Origin: Candidatus Spyradosoma merdigallinarum
GTDB lineage: Bacteria; Verrucomicrobiota; Verrucomicrobiia; Opitutales; UBA953
Direction of reading: 5' to 3'
DNA: 13,878 bases
Assembly (NCBI GenBank): GCA_018713755.1
Contig: DVOG01000124.1
Coordinates: forward strand, 1 to 13,878
The position numbers and the translations under genes were made by a program. The notes beneath the pieces were generated by a model. It ran no database searches, was not told where the DNA came from, and saw only the letters and a program-made list of their open reading frames with translations. Position 1 is the first letter of the stretch; the number at the start of each line of letters is the position of its first letter. Shown here piece after piece: positions 12,551-13,878 of this stretch.

Positions 12551-13690
12551 TCAGAAGGCGCGGAGAAATTCCTCCGCGGCGTCGAGCGCGCGGAGGACGG
12601 CCTTGTCCATGTCGTAGTATTTGTAGTCGCCGAGGCGACCGAGAAAGCGCGTCTGCGGGAACGCCCGCCGCGCCTCGTCCGCATAGCGCGCGTAAAGCGC
12701 CGCCGTCTCCGCGTTCGCAATCGGGTAGCACCGCTCGTTTTTCCCGCGCTCGAACGCCGCGGGATACTCGAACGAAACCACCGTCTTCGGCGATTTTTCC
12801 CCGAGAAAATGCTTGTATTCCCCTATCCGCGTGAAATCGAAGTGGCACGGGTAGTTCACGCACGCGACGGGCTGGAAGTATTCCCGCGCGTATTCCACGA
12901 ACTCGAAGCTCACGCTCCGGTAGGGAAGCTCCCCGAACTTGAACCCGAAAAACTCGTCGATCGCTCCCGTGAAGAAAATCGGCGTCCCCGCGGGAACACA
13001 CGCGCGAGCCGCCTCCCACGGCGTGTTCAGCCGAAGCTCGATATTCGGGTGCGCGAGCATGTTCCCGATCAGCGCCGTGTAGCCTTCGCGCGGAATCGCC
13101 TGATAGCGGTCGCGGAAATACCCGTCGTCGCGCGACGCGAAAATCGGCACGCGCGCCGTCACCGCCGGGTCGATTTCCTCAGGCGTTTTCCCCCACTGCT
13201 TGAGCGTGTAGTGCAGAAAAACTTTTTCGTAAACGTAGTCGCCGAGCAGACGCAAGTCCGCGTCCGCGCTCCCGCGCAGCTCGAGAATCGTCGCGCGCGC
13301 CCCGAAGCCGAAGCGCTCCAGCAACTTTCCCTCGATGCGCGCCGCCAAAACGGGCGGAAAAACCCGGCGCACGGAATTGAGGTTGAACGGCACGGGAACG
13401 AGCGCCCCGTCGATCTGCGCCAGCACTTTGTGAAAATACGGATGCCACGCCGTGAAGCGCGAAAGAAAATCCCACGCGCGCTTGTCGTCCGTGTGGAAAA
13501 TGTGCGTGCCGTATTTGTGGACGAGAATGCCCGTGCCCGCGTCGCGGCAGTCGTAGCAGTTCCCGCCCGCGTGCGCCTTCGCCTCCAGAACGAGCACGCG
13601 CAGCCCCGCAGCCGCCAGCCGCGCCGCGACCGTCGCCCCGGAAATCCCCGCGCCCGCCACCACCGCAGAAAATTTGAAGCTGTTGTCCAT
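12551..13690 (-). CDS. glf: UDP-galactopyranose mutase
   Basis: A 379-residue FAD flavoenzyme that interconverts UDP-galactopyranose and UDP-galactofuranose in the cytoplasm. An N-terminal dinucleotide-binding motif, VVAGAGISGATVAARLAAAG (10-29), is followed by EAKAHAGGNCYD (36-47) and the family motif YGTHIFHT (60-67). The substrate region contains LKQWGKTPEEI (163-173), RVPIFASRDDGYFRDRYQAI (180-199) and TRIGEYKHF (287-295). The FAD-binding C-terminus has FLGRLGDYKYYDMD (349-362). The length is close to that of bacterial Glf. The ATG at 13690 is used; the frame continues to a GTG at 13771, but that would overlap the upstream gene and precede the Rossmann strand by an unlikely 27 residues. 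It is the first complete gene of the cluster and implies a galactofuranose-containing polysaccharide. Confidence 0.97.
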   Translation of the reverse strand: MDNSFKFSAVVAGAGISGATVAARLAAAGLRVLVLEAKAHAGGNCYDCRDAGTGILVHKYGTHIFHTDDKRAWDFLSRFTAWHPYFHKVLAQIDGALVPVPFNLNSVRRVFPPVLAARIEGKLLERFGFGARATILELRGSADADLRLLGDYVYEKVFLHYTLKQWGKTPEEIDPAVTARVPIFASRDDGYFRDRYQAIPREGYTALIGNMLAHPNIELRLNTPWEAARACVPAGTPIFFTGAIDEFFGFKFGELPYRSVSFEFVEYAREYFQPVACVNYPCHFDFTRIGEYKHFLGEKSPKTVVSFEYPAAFERGKNERCYPIANAETAALYARYADEARRAFPQTRFLGRLGDYKYYDMDKAVLRALDAAEEFLRAF

Positions 13691-13711
13691 TTGATTTCGT
13701 CGGATGTGCGC

Positions 13712-13736
13712 CCATGCGGGAACTGCTCCCGCATGG
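13712..13736. promoter_or_regulatory. Perfect hairpin between the upstream partial gene and glf
   Basis: A 10-bp perfect stem, CCATGCGGGA (13712-13721) and TCCCGCATGG (13727-13736), has a 5-base loop. It lies 10 bases after the stop of the upstream gene and about 21 bases before the glf ATG. There is no T tract on either side, so it is not a standard intrinsic terminator. It may act in mRNA processing, attenuation or partial termination. Its arms contain the GCGGGA part of the dispersed 7-mer. Confidence 0.6.
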
Positions 13737-13746
13737 ACGCCCGCAG

Positions 13747-13878
13747 TCAGCGAATCGACAAGCCGTCGCACGTGATCACCTTGGGAATGTCAGTCTGATC
13801 GGTAGACTGACCGGTAGGCAGATTGGACTTCTCCACACGGATTCTTATGGTGGTTCCGTTATTTTTTAAGTCGCTCAG
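13747..13878 (-). CDS. 3' end of an unrecognised gene (partial, runs off the window)
   Basis: The frame is open from the right edge to a TGA at 13747-13749 and gives 43 residues: LSDLKNNGTTIRIRVEKS followed by NLPTGQSTDQTDIPKVITC and DGLSIR. The composition is polar and beta-rich, like the end of a secreted or surface domain, but I do not recognise a family. It is on the same strand as glf and ends 56 bases before its start, so the two may be cotranscribed. Base composition is more ordinary than in the GC-rich enzymes next to it. The frame fits from the very last base, and the next downstream start is cleanly separated; otherwise the evidence is modest. Confidence 0.5.
   Translation of the reverse strand: MSDLKNNGTTIRIRVEKSNLPTGQSTDQTDIPKVITCDGLSIR

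Noticed and set aside
12486..13019. N-terminal extension of the GT2 gene frame upstream to 13019
   Set aside because: It would overlap most of glf in another frame, and the GT2 fold begins directly at the ATG at 12485.
11379..13798. Long plus-strand ORFs (412 and 423 residues) opposite the GT2 gene and glf
   Set aside because: Antisense shadows in very GC-rich DNA. Both minus-strand genes carry clear family motifs.
1..13878. CRISPR arrays, tRNA or rRNA genes, transposases, integrases, att sites
   Set aside because: I looked for regularly spaced repeats, cloverleaf-like segments and recombinase motifs on both strands and saw none.

Overview
The window is 13.9 kb of GC-rich bacterial chromosome carrying most of a surface-polysaccharide (LPS O-antigen or capsule type) biosynthesis cluster, with two unrelated genes at the left end. 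The best taxonomic hint is the short gene at 1294-1998. It combines a type IV pilin-like N-terminal methylation segment with a C-terminal 'DGH' motif, a protein type that is very abundant in the Planctomycetes-Verrucomicrobia-Lentisphaerae group. A GC-rich Verrucomicrobiota/Lentisphaerae-like organism is my best guess. It is an inference without a marker gene.

Layout from left to right. (1) 1-129: the start of a possible minus-strand gene cut by the window edge, whose outer 43 bases are a perfect inverted copy of part of the neighbouring terC. (2) 130-1143: a TerC-family membrane protein, minus strand. (3) 1144-1293: divergent intergenic region. (4) 1294-1998: the pilin-like protein, plus strand. 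(5) 2030-2072: a strong bidirectional terminator. (6) 2122-13690: five recognisable minus-strand genes plus one small coupled ORF. In transcription order they are glf (UDP-galactopyranose mutase), a GT2 glycosyltransferase, a 131-residue ORF, a DUF4422-GT2 fusion, a 1778-residue multi-domain glycosyltransferase/methyltransferase, and ugd (UDP-glucose 6-dehydrogenase). (7) 13747-13878: the 3' end of another minus-strand gene upstream of glf.

The enzymes fit together. Glf supplies UDP-galactofuranose and Ugd supplies UDP-glucuronate. The glycosyltransferases between them assemble the glycan at the inner membrane, and a C-terminal SAM-methyltransferase-like domain on the giant protein could modify or cap it. 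No flippase, ABC exporter or ligase lies in the window.

The most interesting points are: (a) a ten-base G tract inside the giant glycosyltransferase gene, a classic phase-variation configuration; (b) the giant's domain order, with four glycosyltransferase domains, a duplicated basic tail motif, a long coiled coil and a terminal methyltransferase, reminiscent of coiled-coil chain-length rulers; (c) a 7-mer, CGGGAAC/GTTCCCG, present about forty times in both orientations and nearly absent from the low-GC blocks; (d) low-GC glycosyltransferase blocks that end next to the same GC-rich tail module; and (e) a small translationally coupled ORF with an AT-rich palindromic repeat inside it.
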